A stretch of DNA of 55,942 nt from CAYJBH01 sp964370765 (GCA_964370765.1 CAYJKW010000009.1:1-55942); one strand, 5' to 3'; positions 35,322 to 44,751 are shown, numbered from the stretch's first letter. Made by a program: numbers and translations. The notes: generated from the letters alone by a model not told the origin.

Positions 35322-36221
35322 TTAGTTTCCGCCGTGCACAGCTTTAAATTCCCATTGAGGGTTTTCACTTATCGGGTGTATTGCAGTATCAACGGTGGTT
35401 GTAATCATCGAATCGCTGTGCTCCTGTAATAAAGTAATAGGATATTCTGCGGTTATTTCGGAAAAAAGCGCTACTCTTAAGGCGGTTTGTTTCCACGCGC
35501 CGGTAGCAGAATACACCCTTATTTTTTTCGCCTTTAGACACTCTTTTGCACCAAGTGTCACCGACATGGGCGGCATGAATTGCCATGCACTGCCGAGGCT
35601 CCTCTGCGATAATGCAATTATAGTGTCCATATTATTTTCTTGTATTCTTGCTGTCGAGTTGCGAATATCATCTATCGTAACATTGACGTATGGGTTGCGG
35701 TTTGCTTGATTAAATGCAATATGTCCATCCTGTCCAAACCCGCCTAAACAGTAATCAATTTCTACTTCTGATATTAATCTTGAAATCTCATAAATATTTT
35801 CGGCATTTAAATACAGACGGTTTTCTTGTGGTACTCGAAGTTCAGGGTTCACAGCCTCGTAAAAATACTTTTCCATAAATGTGTGAAAGTTATTAGGATC
35901 GTTTTTAGGAAGCGGCTTTGCCTCCCAATCAAGATTTTCGTCCATATGAAAACACACCATGTTTTTTAACGATATTCCCTCTTGATTCACTATCGCCGCA
36001 AAAGGATCGTACCATTCTTTAGGACCACAGGGTATTATTGCTCGATAAACCCTACCTTCGCTGTTAGCAGCCTTGATATCTTCGGCGAATTCTCTCGCCA
36101 TTACGATACCAAGCTCCTTTGCATCCTGTACTAAACGCAGGGCAACCTTGCGCTCGCTATGTCCAACAAGTTCTTCCACCGGCACAGAACACCATCTGTA
36201 TAATTCTTTCAAATCTATCAT
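35322..36221 (-). CDS. NagB-like (glucosamine-6-phosphate deaminase family) protein with altered active site
   Basis: 299 residues. Family anchors are HMDENL (Asp94, Glu95; NMDEY in E. coli NagB) and GGFGQDGHIAFNQ (Asp165, His167). Two key places differ from E. coli NagB as I recall it. The phosphate loop PTGGTP reads PCGPKE (64-69), and the catalytic Glu148 is Gln172. The later phosphate-contact Lys may be kept (GAWKQTAL). It is thus a diverged member whose substrate or chemistry may differ from deamination of GlcN-6-P. Its operon still points to amino-sugar breakdown. Confidence 0.83.
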   Translation of the reverse strand: MIDLKELYRWCSVPVEELVGHSERKVALRLVQDAKELGIVMAREFAEDIKAANSEGRVYRAIIPCGPKEWYDPFAAIVNQEGISLKNMVCFHMDENLDWEAKPLPKNDPNNFHTFMEKYFYEAVNPELRVPQENRLYLNAENIYEISRLISEVEIDYCLGGFGQDGHIAFNQANRNPYVNVTIDDIRNSTARIQENNMDTIIALSQRSLGSAWQFMPPMSVTLGAKECLKAKKIRVYSATGAWKQTALRVALFSEITAEYPITLLQEHSDSMITTTVDTAIHPISENPQWEFKAVHGGN

Positions 36222-36239
36222 ATCAACTTCTCCAAAAAA

Positions 36240-36944
36240 TTATGGTAAATATCGTTTCGTTTTAACCTTTGGCCATGCTAGACACTGTGTGAATCCCTCT
36301 GCATACTTTACTCCGGACTGTAAACCTCTGTACCGTGCACAGCTTTGTACAAACTCATTAAAATCAATTCCATCATGGTCATTCATCCATTTTAGTTGGC
36401 TTTGATGTTTGGCTAACATGTTCATCTTTATATCCATCACATCTGTTATGTCTACATATTCTGTAGGAATAAAGTTTAGACCGGCAAGCGTATCCATGTA
36501 ATAGATTGGGGTTAACTTAGGGTGATGTTGCTCGTCTGAAACATAGTGTGGCAATGTGGCGATAAAGGATGCATCAAACACTAACTTGCTAACTGCAACA
36601 TGATCAGGCATGTAATCATCCGGACTGTGAGTAATTATTACATCCGGCCTTGCCTGCCTTATCGCATCCATCACTTTTTCGCGGTGCAGTTTATTGTCAG
36701 CATAAACACAAAGATCTTCTATGCCGCAAGAAATCACATCAGCATCCAAAAGTGCTGCCGAACTGATAAACTCCTGTAATCTTATTTCGCAAAGTTCCTG
36801 TGAAGGGATTGTTGTGTGGCCTTTATTCCCGTTTGCCACATAACACATTGTTATCTCGTCACCTCTGTTCTTGCATAAAGCTAGTGTTCCTGCACATGAA
36901 ATCTCTATATCATCGGGATGTGCCGCTATTGCCATCACTCTCAT
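36240..36944 (-). CDS. PIG-L/LmbE-family N-deacetylase
   Basis: 234 residues. The zinc motif AAHPDDIE is at the N-terminus and the third ligand lies in HSPDDYMPDH. The family removes N-acetyl groups from GlcNAc-containing compounds (MshB, BshB, chitobiose deacetylases). No signal peptide, so the substrate is intracellular. It overlaps the AGE gene by 35 bases; the start has AGGTGG upstream. In this operon it probably deacetylates GlcNAc or GlcNAc-6-P and so replaces NagA, of which there is no sign here. Confidence 0.9.
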   Translation of the reverse strand: MRVMAIAAHPDDIEISCAGTLALCKNRGDEITMCYVANGNKGHTTIPSQELCEIRLQEFISSAALLDADVISCGIEDLCVYADNKLHREKVMDAIRQARPDVIITHSPDDYMPDHVAVSKLVFDASFIATLPHYVSDEQHHPKLTPIYYMDTLAGLNFIPTEYVDITDVMDIKMNMLAKHQSQLKWMNDHDGIDFNEFVQSCARYRGLQSGVKYAEGFTQCLAWPKVKTKRYLP

Positions 36945-38148
36945 CTAACCCACCTGTCTCCAATTCTTGTAGCAACTCGTCACACATTAATAACATACGT
37001 GTAACGTGAAAAAGCCCTTTGTAACAATTGCTTTTGATCACAGGGTGTTGCCACTGTCCATCACGTGTTAAATATCCCACCCACTCGCCTTTGTCGGCAT
37101 CGGAAAAGCGATCAAAGCAATAATCGAATATTTTTTCAAACCATTTAAGATACTTTTCATCTTTATTGTGTTGATATGCCATTAGTACAGCAATCAAGGC
37201 TTCTGCACCGGGCCACCATAGTTTCATGTCATGCTCGTATTGTTCCATCGGGCGCTCGTCTATATCTACAAAGTAGTTAATGCCACCATACTCTGTATCC
37301 CAACCACGCTCTAGCGACCAGTCCAGTATATTTGTAGCCTTAAGCATAAGATCATTTGAATCTTTAACTTTCTTAACCTCACTCATAAGAAACCATGCCG
37401 CTTCAATTGCATGCCCAGGGTTTATTGTTCTACCGATAGGCTCATCTATAAACTCACCGTTGATACCTACCGTCTCCATCAACGCTTGTTTGTGAGGATG
37501 ATAATGATACTTTATAATATCATCAATAAACTGCATTGACTTATCTTTGTAGTAATCACTGTTATCGGGGTCACACCTGCCCATAACACCGCTAATATTA
37601 AGCATTATCATTGGATATGCAAGCGATTTTATCGGCCTAACCGATTGATTATATTTTGGTGGTACTTTGTACGGGTCGTTAGCAGGATTTTTATATATTT
37701 TACTTATAAACTCGTATACTTTTTTTGCATCATTAAGTGAAGCTTTGTTTTTGCTTGCCAATGCATATTCTGCGCAACCGGCAACATAGAAGGATTCACT
37801 AAAGATATACCGTCTTTTTCTTATTGGCCTGCCATCACGAGTGACAGTAAAATACATTCTGCCATCTGAATCGAAGCAATAGTTATCCATGAAATTTTTA
37901 CAATTGCTTGCAATATCAAGCCATTCTTCGTTGACTCCAAGCTTATTGCACAGATATGAATAGGTCCAGGCAACCCGCCCTTGAAACCAAACACCCTTAT
38001 CGGTAGAGAATGTTTCGCCATTACCATCCAAAAATGTTGGCATACCTCCATAGGTTTTATCAAGCTTTCCCTCCCAAAAAGGTAGCATTCGTTCGTTTAA
38101 TTCCAGTTGTAATCTTTTGCGGTAACGTTTGATTTGTTGAATGTCCAT
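36910..38148 (-). CDS. N-acylglucosamine 2-epimerase (AGE) family
   Basis: 412 residues, the usual size for the alpha/alpha barrel of this family. Conserved stretches are INPGHAIEAAWFL, DMKLWWPGAEAL and NCYKGLFHVTR, which carry the His residues of the active site. AGE enzymes interconvert ManNAc and GlcNAc; relatives epimerise mannose or cellobiose. With a sialate-lyase-like gene 14 kb away, ManNAc to GlcNAc is the best guess. Confidence 0.88.
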   Translation of the reverse strand: MDIQQIKRYRKRLQLELNERMLPFWEGKLDKTYGGMPTFLDGNGETFSTDKGVWFQGRVAWTYSYLCNKLGVNEEWLDIASNCKNFMDNYCFDSDGRMYFTVTRDGRPIRKRRYIFSESFYVAGCAEYALASKNKASLNDAKKVYEFISKIYKNPANDPYKVPPKYNQSVRPIKSLAYPMIMLNISGVMGRCDPDNSDYYKDKSMQFIDDIIKYHYHPHKQALMETVGINGEFIDEPIGRTINPGHAIEAAWFLMSEVKKVKDSNDLMLKATNILDWSLERGWDTEYGGINYFVDIDERPMEQYEHDMKLWWPGAEALIAVLMAYQHNKDEKYLKWFEKIFDYCFDRFSDADKGEWVGYLTRDGQWQHPVIKSNCYKGLFHVTRMLLMCDELLQELETGGLDESDGNSGTSR

Positions 38149-38166
38149 AGTAGCCTCATGAATAAT

Positions 38167-39378
38167 CTAAATTGTTTTTGATATTTTATCTATGATCTCG
38201 TCGCTTCCTTTTTTTAGGCAGCCAAGCAACGGTAATCCATCTTCAGCAACCTTTATCGTTATCTTGTTATCGTTATTTCTATCGCTGTTTAACACGTTTT
38301 TAAAGCAATTAACAAATGTCTTTCCTAACAAAAGCACATCGCCATCCAAAATAACGGTATAAACATCTAATAACAATAATGCGTTAATTGTAGCAATACC
38401 TACAATGGTCGCCAAGTTTTCTATCTGTTTTTTAACTATCGAGTCATCAACTGCAAATTTACTAATGGTTTGTAGTGTTATTTTTTGTATATCTCCATTA
38501 ACAAAATCATATAGTTTACCATCTTTTTTTTCTGCAACAAGTTTTTTTATAGTGGAAATAAACACCGGTAAAGTTGCAATGTTCTCATAACTTTCCCGCA
38601 TAACCTTGCCCGATTTGTCTACAGTGGTTACATAACCCATTTCACCGGCACTATGCGCTAACCCCTCGTACAGGCTACCGTTTAATACAATTCCTATGCC
38701 TATTCCTGCATCAATTCTTAGCAGCACGTAGTTATTTTGATCAACAGGGGAGTATTTATTAAGCATACCTAATGCTGCTAAATTTATATCGTTTTTAACA
38801 ATCACATTTTTTGTATGAAAGCTAGTTTGAAATATGTTAGAGATTGGCAAGTTAGCCCATTTTTCAGCGATCTGTGCAGGGCGAATTATCGTGCCGGTAT
38901 CACCATAAGGAATACCGGGGTTTGCAATTACAATGCAACCAACATCGGAAGACGGTATAGCGTGTTTTGCCAACATGCGAAACAACAGCAGTATTATATC
39001 GTTGATAATCTCATCCCCTTGCTGAGGTTCACCTATAGTGTAGCTGTCACTATATAGAATATCGCCGGCTAAATTACCAACACAAACCCCAACCGGATTT
39101 TTCCCAAGATCAACAGCTAAAACATATTTGTAGTTTTTGTTAATGCTAAGTACTGCCGGTTTTCGTCCTTTTGCAAGGTGCTCCTCAACCCCCTCTACCA
39201 ACAACACGTTTTTTTCAATTAGTTCATCAGCATTTTTTGTTATACTTACTATGCTAATATCCACGCTTTTCGCGAGTTGTTTCTTTGTCATACTGCTTGA
39301 TTTTAGCAAAACATCACAAATCAACTTTTTGTTCTTTGCCTTCTCGACCTGTTGTCCTGACAAAACATTAACATTCAT
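38167..39378 (-). CDS. ROK-family transcriptional repressor
   Basis: 403 residues: an N-terminal winged helix (LLKSSSMTKKQLAKSVDISIVSITKNADEL), then a ROK domain with VDLGKNPVGV and GIGIVLNGSLYEG. The Cys-rich zinc motif of canonical ROK proteins (GxxCxCGxxGCxE) is absent after GEMGYV, as in some regulators that are not kinases. It is the first gene of the amino-sugar operon and divergent from the transporter operon at 40078, so it probably controls both in response to an amino sugar. Confidence 0.9.
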   Translation of the reverse strand: MNVNVLSGQQVEKAKNKKLICDVLLKSSSMTKKQLAKSVDISIVSITKNADELIEKNVLLVEGVEEHLAKGRKPAVLSINKNYKYVLAVDLGKNPVGVCVGNLAGDILYSDSYTIGEPQQGDEIINDIILLLFRMLAKHAIPSSDVGCIVIANPGIPYGDTGTIIRPAQIAEKWANLPISNIFQTSFHTKNVIVKNDINLAALGMLNKYSPVDQNNYVLLRIDAGIGIGIVLNGSLYEGLAHSAGEMGYVTTVDKSGKVMRESYENIATLPVFISTIKKLVAEKKDGKLYDFVNGDIQKITLQTISKFAVDDSIVKKQIENLATIVGIATINALLLLDVYTVILDGDVLLLGKTFVNCFKNVLNSDRNNDNKITIKVAEDGLPLLGCLKKGSDEIIDKISKTI

Positions 39379-39407
39379 TTCACAACCCTCTTTATTAAAT
39401 TGACTTT

Positions 39408-39436
39408 ATTATATATCAAGAAATCTGTTTTGTCAA
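39408..39436 (-). promoter_or_regulatory. Promoter of the ROK-led amino-sugar operon
   Basis: A consensus promoter: minus-strand TTGACA (39431-39436), 17 bases, TATAAT (39408-39413), about 30 bases before the ROK start codon. Confidence 0.88.
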
Positions 39437-39654
39437 CTATTTTATACTCTCTATTCATTGGAACTACGCATGTATTAAAATATTTATTACTAAATTTAAA
39501 ATCAAAGTGTAAAATTTTTGTTTCAATAGTAAATCGTTCAACTCTGTTGAAAACCATCTTTTCGCGTTTGCGTGACAGTATTTTATGATTTTTGTATATT
39601 TTGTATAAATTATTTAAAATTTATATCTTTTTTAAATAAATTTTGCTTTCTGTA

Positions 39655-39683
39655 TTGACAGCACCAACCATAAGTGTTAATAT
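39655..39683 (+). promoter_or_regulatory. Promoter of the transporter/oxidoreductase operon
   Basis: TTGACA (39655-39660), 17 bases, TAATAT (39678-39683). The first gene starts at 40078, so the leader would be about 390 bases long. Confidence 0.7.
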
Positions 39684-40077
39684 AAGTGCATAGTTTATAA
39701 AATCGCATTAAAAATATATGGTTTTTTACGATTTTAAATTCATTTTTTAATAGGGTTTATTATTTCTGCTTTCGCCATTACATGGATTATCATAATTAAA
39801 TGCCCTGAACCAAAATCTATGGTGCTTTATATTAGAGCTAAATACATTTTAAACTCAGTGACTACAAAAAAGTACTCATTTAATTTTTAAAAACTTAACT
39901 GAAAGGAGGTTGTAGGTAGAATGTAGCACGACCGAAAATCACTCGGTGTCGATCGATGTGCAGTTTGCTATCACTGAGATTTAAGCGAATGTCCACTGCA
40001 GTTACACAACTAACTTAATATTAAACCGCTAATATGTTGTTGTAACCTAATATTATTTTAATTACAGAGAGGAATTT
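39684..40077 (+). other. Long untranslated leader of the YhcH-led operon
   Basis: About 390 bases without a gene. It holds an orphan Shine-Dalgarno (AAGGAGGT near 39904) followed after 11 bases by an ATG that is closed at once by TAG (39921-39926), and a weak hairpin just after it. No known riboswitch motif was recognised. It may be a regulatory leader or the remains of a lost small gene. Confidence 0.4.
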
Positions 40078-40527
40078 ATGATTTACGATTCAGTAAAAAA
40101 CTCGAATTTGTACAGTGACATACCATGGCTGAAAAGAATCTTTGAATTCATCGAGGCAAATGACCTTAATTCGTTATCTAACGGAAGAAACGACATTGAT
40201 GGCGAAGATTTATTTGCAAATGTTGTCGAATACGAGACAACCGAGGATGACGTAAAATACGAAAGTCATATCGAGTACATCGATGTGCACTACATTCTTA
40301 GCGGCGGCGAACGCATGTCATTTGACGATGTGTCGCGATTGGAAGTTAGTGATCCGTATGACAAGGATATGGAAGCAATCTTATACAAGGCGGATATAAG
40401 AGATGTAGTAACTACTCGCCCCGGAGATTTTGTAGTATTTTATCCTCAAGAAGGTCATCGTGGAAAAATCCCGCTCAACGGTGTTGGCCCATTAAGAAAA
40501 GCCGTTTTTAAAGTAAAGGTTAAGTAA
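40078..40527 (+). CDS. YhcH/YjgK/YiaL-family protein (sialic acid anomerase-like)
   Basis: 149 residues, the family's usual size. Features are VVEYETTEDDVKYESHIEYIDVHYILSGGERM, with the metal-binding Glu and His residues of this cupin family, and VVFYPQEGHRGKIP near the end. YhcH-type proteins (NanQ) occur in sialic-acid operons and help interconvert sugar anomers. RBS GAGAGG before the ATG. It leads an operon with a sugar ABC importer. Confidence 0.87.
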   Translation: MIYDSVKNSNLYSDIPWLKRIFEFIEANDLNSLSNGRNDIDGEDLFANVVEYETTEDDVKYESHIEYIDVHYILSGGERMSFDDVSRLEVSDPYDKDMEAILYKADIRDVVTTRPGDFVVFYPQEGHRGKIPLNGVGPLRKAVFKVKVK

Positions 40528-40550
40528 TAAACAACAATTAGGAGTTTAAC

Positions 40551-41504
40551 ATGGCAAAAATTCTTGTGGTTATTCCATCGTTTTTAGATAAGCATCCACC
40601 TGCACGACAGCTACTATTAAACGAAGGATACGAGCTAATCGAAAACGAAGATAGAGGTATGAGTGCAGACGATTGGAAGGATGTTCTTCCGGATATTGAC
40701 GGTATAATAGTAGGCGGCGGTGGAAAATGGGACGAAGAGGTTTTTAAAATCGCTAAAAACTTAAAGATAATTGCAAAAACCGGCAAAGGTCTTGATAACA
40801 TCGATTGCAAAAAAGCAAGAGAGTATGGCATTACGGTAACCAATACCGGTTCGGCAAACGCAAACGGTGTTGCTGAGTTGACAATGGGATTAATGCTTGC
40901 TTGCCTAAGGGATATAGTTGCTATACATAACAGTGTTGTAACCGGCAGTTTTAACATGTTATATGGCACAGAGCTAAAAGGGAAAACAATCGGACTTTTG
41001 GGATTTGGTGCAATAGCACAGCTTGTTGCAAAGAAAGCAAAAGCATTCGACGCAGAGATTATCGCCTACGATCCTTACTTTAATAAAGAAGCAGGTGATG
41101 CTTTAGGGGTTAAATCAGTCGATCTATCTCAGCTATACAAAAATGCGGATATAGTTTCCACACATATCCCTGCAATGAAAGAAACATTACACTTTGTAAA
41201 TGCCGAGGCTTTTTCCCAGATGAAGGATGGGGTAATATTCCTTAACGCGTCCAGAGGAACTGTTTGCGACGAAAAAGCTTTAATTGATGCCGTGCAATCT
41301 GGCAAGGTTGGGTTTGTAGGCTTAGATGTATTTGAAACAGAGCCACCAGCTGCTGACAATCCGCTACTAAAGATGCCAAACGTTGTATGTACAAGCCATG
41401 TCGGAGGGTCTACATATCAAGCAGCAATTGCAGACTGTACACTAACCTCAACGGCCATCGTTGATGTTTTAAACGGCAAGACACCGCAAAACCTTGTTAA
41501 CTAA
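40551..41504 (+). CDS. D-isomer-specific 2-hydroxyacid dehydrogenase
   Basis: 317 residues. NAD-binding LLGFGAIAQ, catalytic Arg in NASRGT, Glu in FETEPP and His in SHVGG, giving a full catalytic set as in phosphoglycerate dehydrogenases. It lacks the C-terminal ACT regulatory domain of SerA, so it is more likely catabolic. It follows YhcH by 23 bases. The substrate may be a hydroxy acid produced from the imported sugar (inference). Confidence 0.9.
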   Translation: MAKILVVIPSFLDKHPPARQLLLNEGYELIENEDRGMSADDWKDVLPDIDGIIVGGGGKWDEEVFKIAKNLKIIAKTGKGLDNIDCKKAREYGITVTNTGSANANGVAELTMGLMLACLRDIVAIHNSVVTGSFNMLYGTELKGKTIGLLGFGAIAQLVAKKAKAFDAEIIAYDPYFNKEAGDALGVKSVDLSQLYKNADIVSTHIPAMKETLHFVNAEAFSQMKDGVIFLNASRGTVCDEKALIDAVQSGKVGFVGLDVFETEPPAADNPLLKMPNVVCTSHVGGSTYQAAIADCTLTSTAIVDVLNGKTPQNLVN

Positions 41505-41555
41505 AAATAGTTATTCCTGCAGCTACAAGATACTGACGATAGCGTCATACTATTT

Positions 41556-41583
41556 TATTAAGAAAGAACATTTTTTCTTAATA
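41556..41583 (+). other. Hairpin before the solute-binding protein gene
   Basis: TATTAAGAAA (41556-41565) pairs with TTTCTTAATA (41574-41583) over an 8-base loop containing T residues. A smaller hairpin TGACG-ATAG-CGTCA lies just upstream. They may protect or set the level of the binding-protein message. Confidence 0.45.
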
Positions 41584-41611
41584 TATAAAAATTATTATGG
41601 AGGATGCTTTT

Positions 41612-42955
41612 ATGAAGACAAAAAAATTTATTGCTTGGCTTTTACTATTATCCATGGCGCTTTGGATAACTGCTTGCGGCGAACCTGCACAGACAGAAAC
41701 ATCGACTGATGGTGCTGCTGCAACCGAAGATAGTGAAGCACCTGCAGAAGAAGGCAGTGGCGAGAAGACTGTGATAACTGTTTTACGTCCCGGTGATGAA
41801 GAAAAAGTACGTTCGTTTATGGAACCAGCCGCAGAAGAGTTTAATGCTAATAATCCGGATATTGAACTACAGCCCGTATACGAAGGATGGACATCATGGA
41901 TACAAAAGTACCCAACCTATTTCCAATCCGATACACAGGCCGATGTAATTTTTTGGTGGGATTACGCACTTAGCGATACATATGTGGCAGACAAACTTGT
42001 ACCACTTGAAGGTTATGTAGATCAAGAAGTTATCGACCTACTACCTGCATCAGTTGTAGAAGCTGTTAAACTTGACGGAGTACTATATAGTGTGCCACAG
42101 GGTGTATCCGGCTTTATGGTTTACTACAACAAAGAAATATTTGAGCAGGCTGGCTTGGATCCGGAGTCACCTCCAACTAACTGGGACGAGCTTTATGACT
42201 ATGCAAAACAGATAACCGACAATACTGACTTTGCAGGCCTTGGTTTCCCCGGTAAAGGTACAACACTCCATGACCATATGTTATTATTAATGTTCCAAAG
42301 CATTGGTGGACAGATAATTAACGATGACAATACCCCACGCATAAACACCCCAGAGGGTATTGCAACGCTTGAGTTTGCAAAACAACTTACAGAAGTAGCA
42401 CCATCTAACTACATAGAGATGGAGCGTGGCGACAACCGTACAATGTTTGTTAACGGCGAACTTGGCATGATTATTTCTGATTCCACATGGGCAGTACCAG
42501 CACTACAGGCAAAGTATGGCGATGACCTTAACGAAACAATCATCGGCTTAGCTCCAATGGTTGAAGGCCCTGCCGGCAAATACAACTACTTTGGCGCTGA
42601 TGGTTGGGTAATAACAAACGAAGAAGAGGCAGAGGCAGCCGGTAAGGTTATTAGCTTCCTTTCCTCCGAAGAGCAGACATATGCACATCATGTAGCATAC
42701 GGCGGCACACCATACACAGAGTATGAGCGTTCGCAACCTGAATTTAGCTATGACTTCTGGAATGTGTTCCTAACTACACTTGAAGACTACACCATGGTTC
42801 CAAGAATGGGTAAATCTCATCCTGGAGCAGGTGCATTCGAGAAAGAGCTATATCCAGTATGGCAAAAATATCTATTAGGCCAATCTACTGCAGAGGAATG
42901 TGCTGTTGAAGCCGAAGAGGTAATTAATACTATTAATTCACGTTTCGGAATCTAA
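41612..42955 (+). CDS. Sugar ABC transporter solute-binding lipoprotein
   Basis: 447 residues from the ATG at 41612 (GGAGG upstream). A signal peptide ends in a lipobox (LWITAC, Cys22), followed by an acidic linker. The mature protein has the family-1 binding-protein pattern: KTVITVLRPG, VIFWWDYALSD, VSGFMVYYNKEIFEQAGLDPE, GELGMIISDSTWAV and SHPGAGAFEKELYPVWQKYLLG. It captures an oligosaccharide or sugar acid outside the cell for the two permeases that follow. A sialic acid or its 2,7-anhydro form is a guess from the neighbours. No ATPase gene is present, so a shared one is used. Confidence 0.92.
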   Translation: MKTKKFIAWLLLLSMALWITACGEPAQTETSTDGAAATEDSEAPAEEGSGEKTVITVLRPGDEEKVRSFMEPAAEEFNANNPDIELQPVYEGWTSWIQKYPTYFQSDTQADVIFWWDYALSDTYVADKLVPLEGYVDQEVIDLLPASVVEAVKLDGVLYSVPQGVSGFMVYYNKEIFEQAGLDPESPPTNWDELYDYAKQITDNTDFAGLGFPGKGTTLHDHMLLLMFQSIGGQIINDDNTPRINTPEGIATLEFAKQLTEVAPSNYIEMERGDNRTMFVNGELGMIISDSTWAVPALQAKYGDDLNETIIGLAPMVEGPAGKYNYFGADGWVITNEEEAEAAGKVISFLSSEEQTYAHHVAYGGTPYTEYERSQPEFSYDFWNVFLTTLEDYTMVPRMGKSHPGAGAFEKELYPVWQKYLLGQSTAEECAVEAEEVINTINSRFGI

Positions 42956-42976
42956 ACGCATTTAATTAGTATCATC

Positions 42977-43009
42977 GGGCGTGGTGGTGCAACTGCTACC
43001 ACCACGCCC
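42977..43009 (+). other. GC-rich intercistronic hairpin after the binding-protein gene
   Basis: GGGCGTGGTGGT (42977-42988) pairs perfectly with ACCACCACGCCC (42998-43009) over a 9-base loop, with no T-run. Such stems between binding-protein and permease genes commonly stabilise the upstream message so that more binding protein is made. Confidence 0.75.
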
Positions 43010-43030
43010 ATCTTATGGGGAGGTGAAACG

Positions 43031-43900
43031 ATGCAAAGAATCAGAAAGAGGATGCTACTTTTCATAATACCACTTTTAGTAATGATAATTAGCATATACT
43101 TAGTGCCTCTGATTAACACTTTTCGTTATTCGTTTATGAACACAATGGGCGGGATGAACAATTTTATTGGGTTCGCAAACTTTGCGAAGGTGCAGGATTA
43201 CTTGTTACCTATCATCCGCAATTCACTTGTATGGACATTTGGATCCATTGTTCCATCATTAATATTAGGTCTTGCGGCTGCAATGGTTATGCAAGGAAAG
43301 TTTAAATGCAAGAGAATTTGTGTTATGCTATGTCTTTTACCATACACAATGCCTTTGATAATTGTTGCAACCTCTTGGTACTTTCTATACCATCCATCTT
43401 TCGGACTGCTTAACGTAGTCTATTTAACTATTACTAACGCCCTTGAACCTTTAGCGTTTTTATCCTATGAAAATGCAATGTTCAGCGTTATTCTTGCCAG
43501 AATATGGAGAGCTGCTCCTTTTGCCTTTGTTGTCTACTACGCTGCAATACAAAACATACCACAGGAAATTTTAGAGTCTGCAAGCGTTGACGGCTGTACT
43601 AAATACCAAAAATTCATCTATATTATTTTTCCGCAACTGAAACCTGCTACCTTGACCAGCGGAATTATACTTACAGTTTCTACATTTATGGTGTTTGATA
43701 TTATCTACACATTGACAAGAGGTGGCCCTGTAGATGCTACTACAATTCTTCCGATTAAGATCTATGCCGAAATATTTAACTTTTATGATTTAGGTGCAGC
43801 AAGTGTGTTGTCTCTTATCTCTATGTTTATATTAACTGTCATCACACTGGTGTACTGGCGCGTTTTAGGTGGAGGGGAGGCTTTGGTAGATGGAAAATAA
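43031..43900 (+). CDS. Sugar ABC transporter permease (MalF-like)
   Basis: 289 residues, six hydrophobic helices, with the ATPase-contact loop EAA-like motif ESASVDGCTKYQKFIYIIFPQL near residue 190. It pairs with the next permease, which it overlaps by 11 bases. RBS GGGGAGGTG before the ATG. Confidence 0.92.
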   Translation: MQRIRKRMLLFIIPLLVMIISIYLVPLINTFRYSFMNTMGGMNNFIGFANFAKVQDYLLPIIRNSLVWTFGSIVPSLILGLAAAMVMQGKFKCKRICVMLCLLPYTMPLIIVATSWYFLYHPSFGLLNVVYLTITNALEPLAFLSYENAMFSVILARIWRAAPFAFVVYYAAIQNIPQEILESASVDGCTKYQKFIYIIFPQLKPATLTSGIILTVSTFMVFDIIYTLTRGGPVDATTILPIKIYAEIFNFYDLGAASVLSLISMFILTVITLVYWRVLGGGEALVDGK

Positions 43901-44732
43901 TTTAGTATTAAAAAAGAAGCGTAACCCATCAAACCATTTTTTGCTATGGATATTTAGAATAGCTGCTATTCTTTTTGCTGTTATACCAATGTATGGCGCA
44001 TTAATCATTGCACTTACCCCCTATTCAAACTTGATGGAACCGCTTTTGTATCCAAAATATTGGGCATTCGCTAACTTTGTTGAAGCATTTAACAGTATAT
44101 CAAGGCCCTTTATTAACAGCTTTGTATACTCACTTTTAACGGTATCACTTGTTCTGTTAATTGCAATACCGGCATCATATACAATCACACGTTTTAGTTT
44201 TCCCGGACGCAAAGTCATGCTATTCTTGCTGTTATGGACACAGATGTTGGCAGGAATTATTGTAATGCCGTCAATCTATACATCGCTAATTGATTTCGGT
44301 CTATCTGACAAGGTTCCTACACTAATATTTATATTGACCGGAGTTAACCTGTCGATGACAGTATGGTTACTTGTTGGCTTTTTCTCCGGATTACCAAAAG
44401 AGATCGAAGAGGCTGCTTTAATCGACGGTGTCGGAATTATAAAGTTGTTCACCAAAATCATAGTACCAATAAGTACGCCCGGTATCGCTGTGGCGGCAAC
44501 GTTTGCATTTATCGGTGCCTACAACGACTTTGTAATACCGTTGTTTGTAATGACCAGTCCGGAAAAATTACCACTTACAATGAGGTTAAACTCATTAATC
44601 TCAGAGATTACGGTACACTGGCATATATTAGCAGCCGGTTCATTAATAGGATTATTACCACCATTACTATTGTTTTTTGCATTCCAACGCTACATAATAG
44701 GTGGAATAACCTCCGGTGCAGTAAAGGGATAG
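43890..44732 (+). CDS. Sugar ABC transporter permease (MalG-like)
   Basis: 280 residues, six hydrophobic helices, with the EAA loop EEAALIDGVGIIKLFTKIIVPI. The C-terminus (FAFQRYIIGGITSGAVKG) is typical of MalG-type permeases. Confidence 0.92.
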   Translation: MENNLVLKKKRNPSNHFLLWIFRIAAILFAVIPMYGALIIALTPYSNLMEPLLYPKYWAFANFVEAFNSISRPFINSFVYSLLTVSLVLLIAIPASYTITRFSFPGRKVMLFLLLWTQMLAGIIVMPSIYTSLIDFGLSDKVPTLIFILTGVNLSMTVWLLVGFFSGLPKEIEEAALIDGVGIIKLFTKIIVPISTPGIAVAATFAFIGAYNDFVIPLFVMTSPEKLPLTMRLNSLISEITVHWHILAAGSLIGLLPPLLLFFAFQRYIIGGITSGAVKG

Positions 44733-44751
44733 ATGGGAGATAAAATTTTAT

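Noticed and set aside
38167..39378. ROK protein as the missing ManNAc kinase (NanK)
   Set aside because: It has an N-terminal winged helix and lacks the Cys-rich zinc motif, so a repressor is more likely than a kinase.
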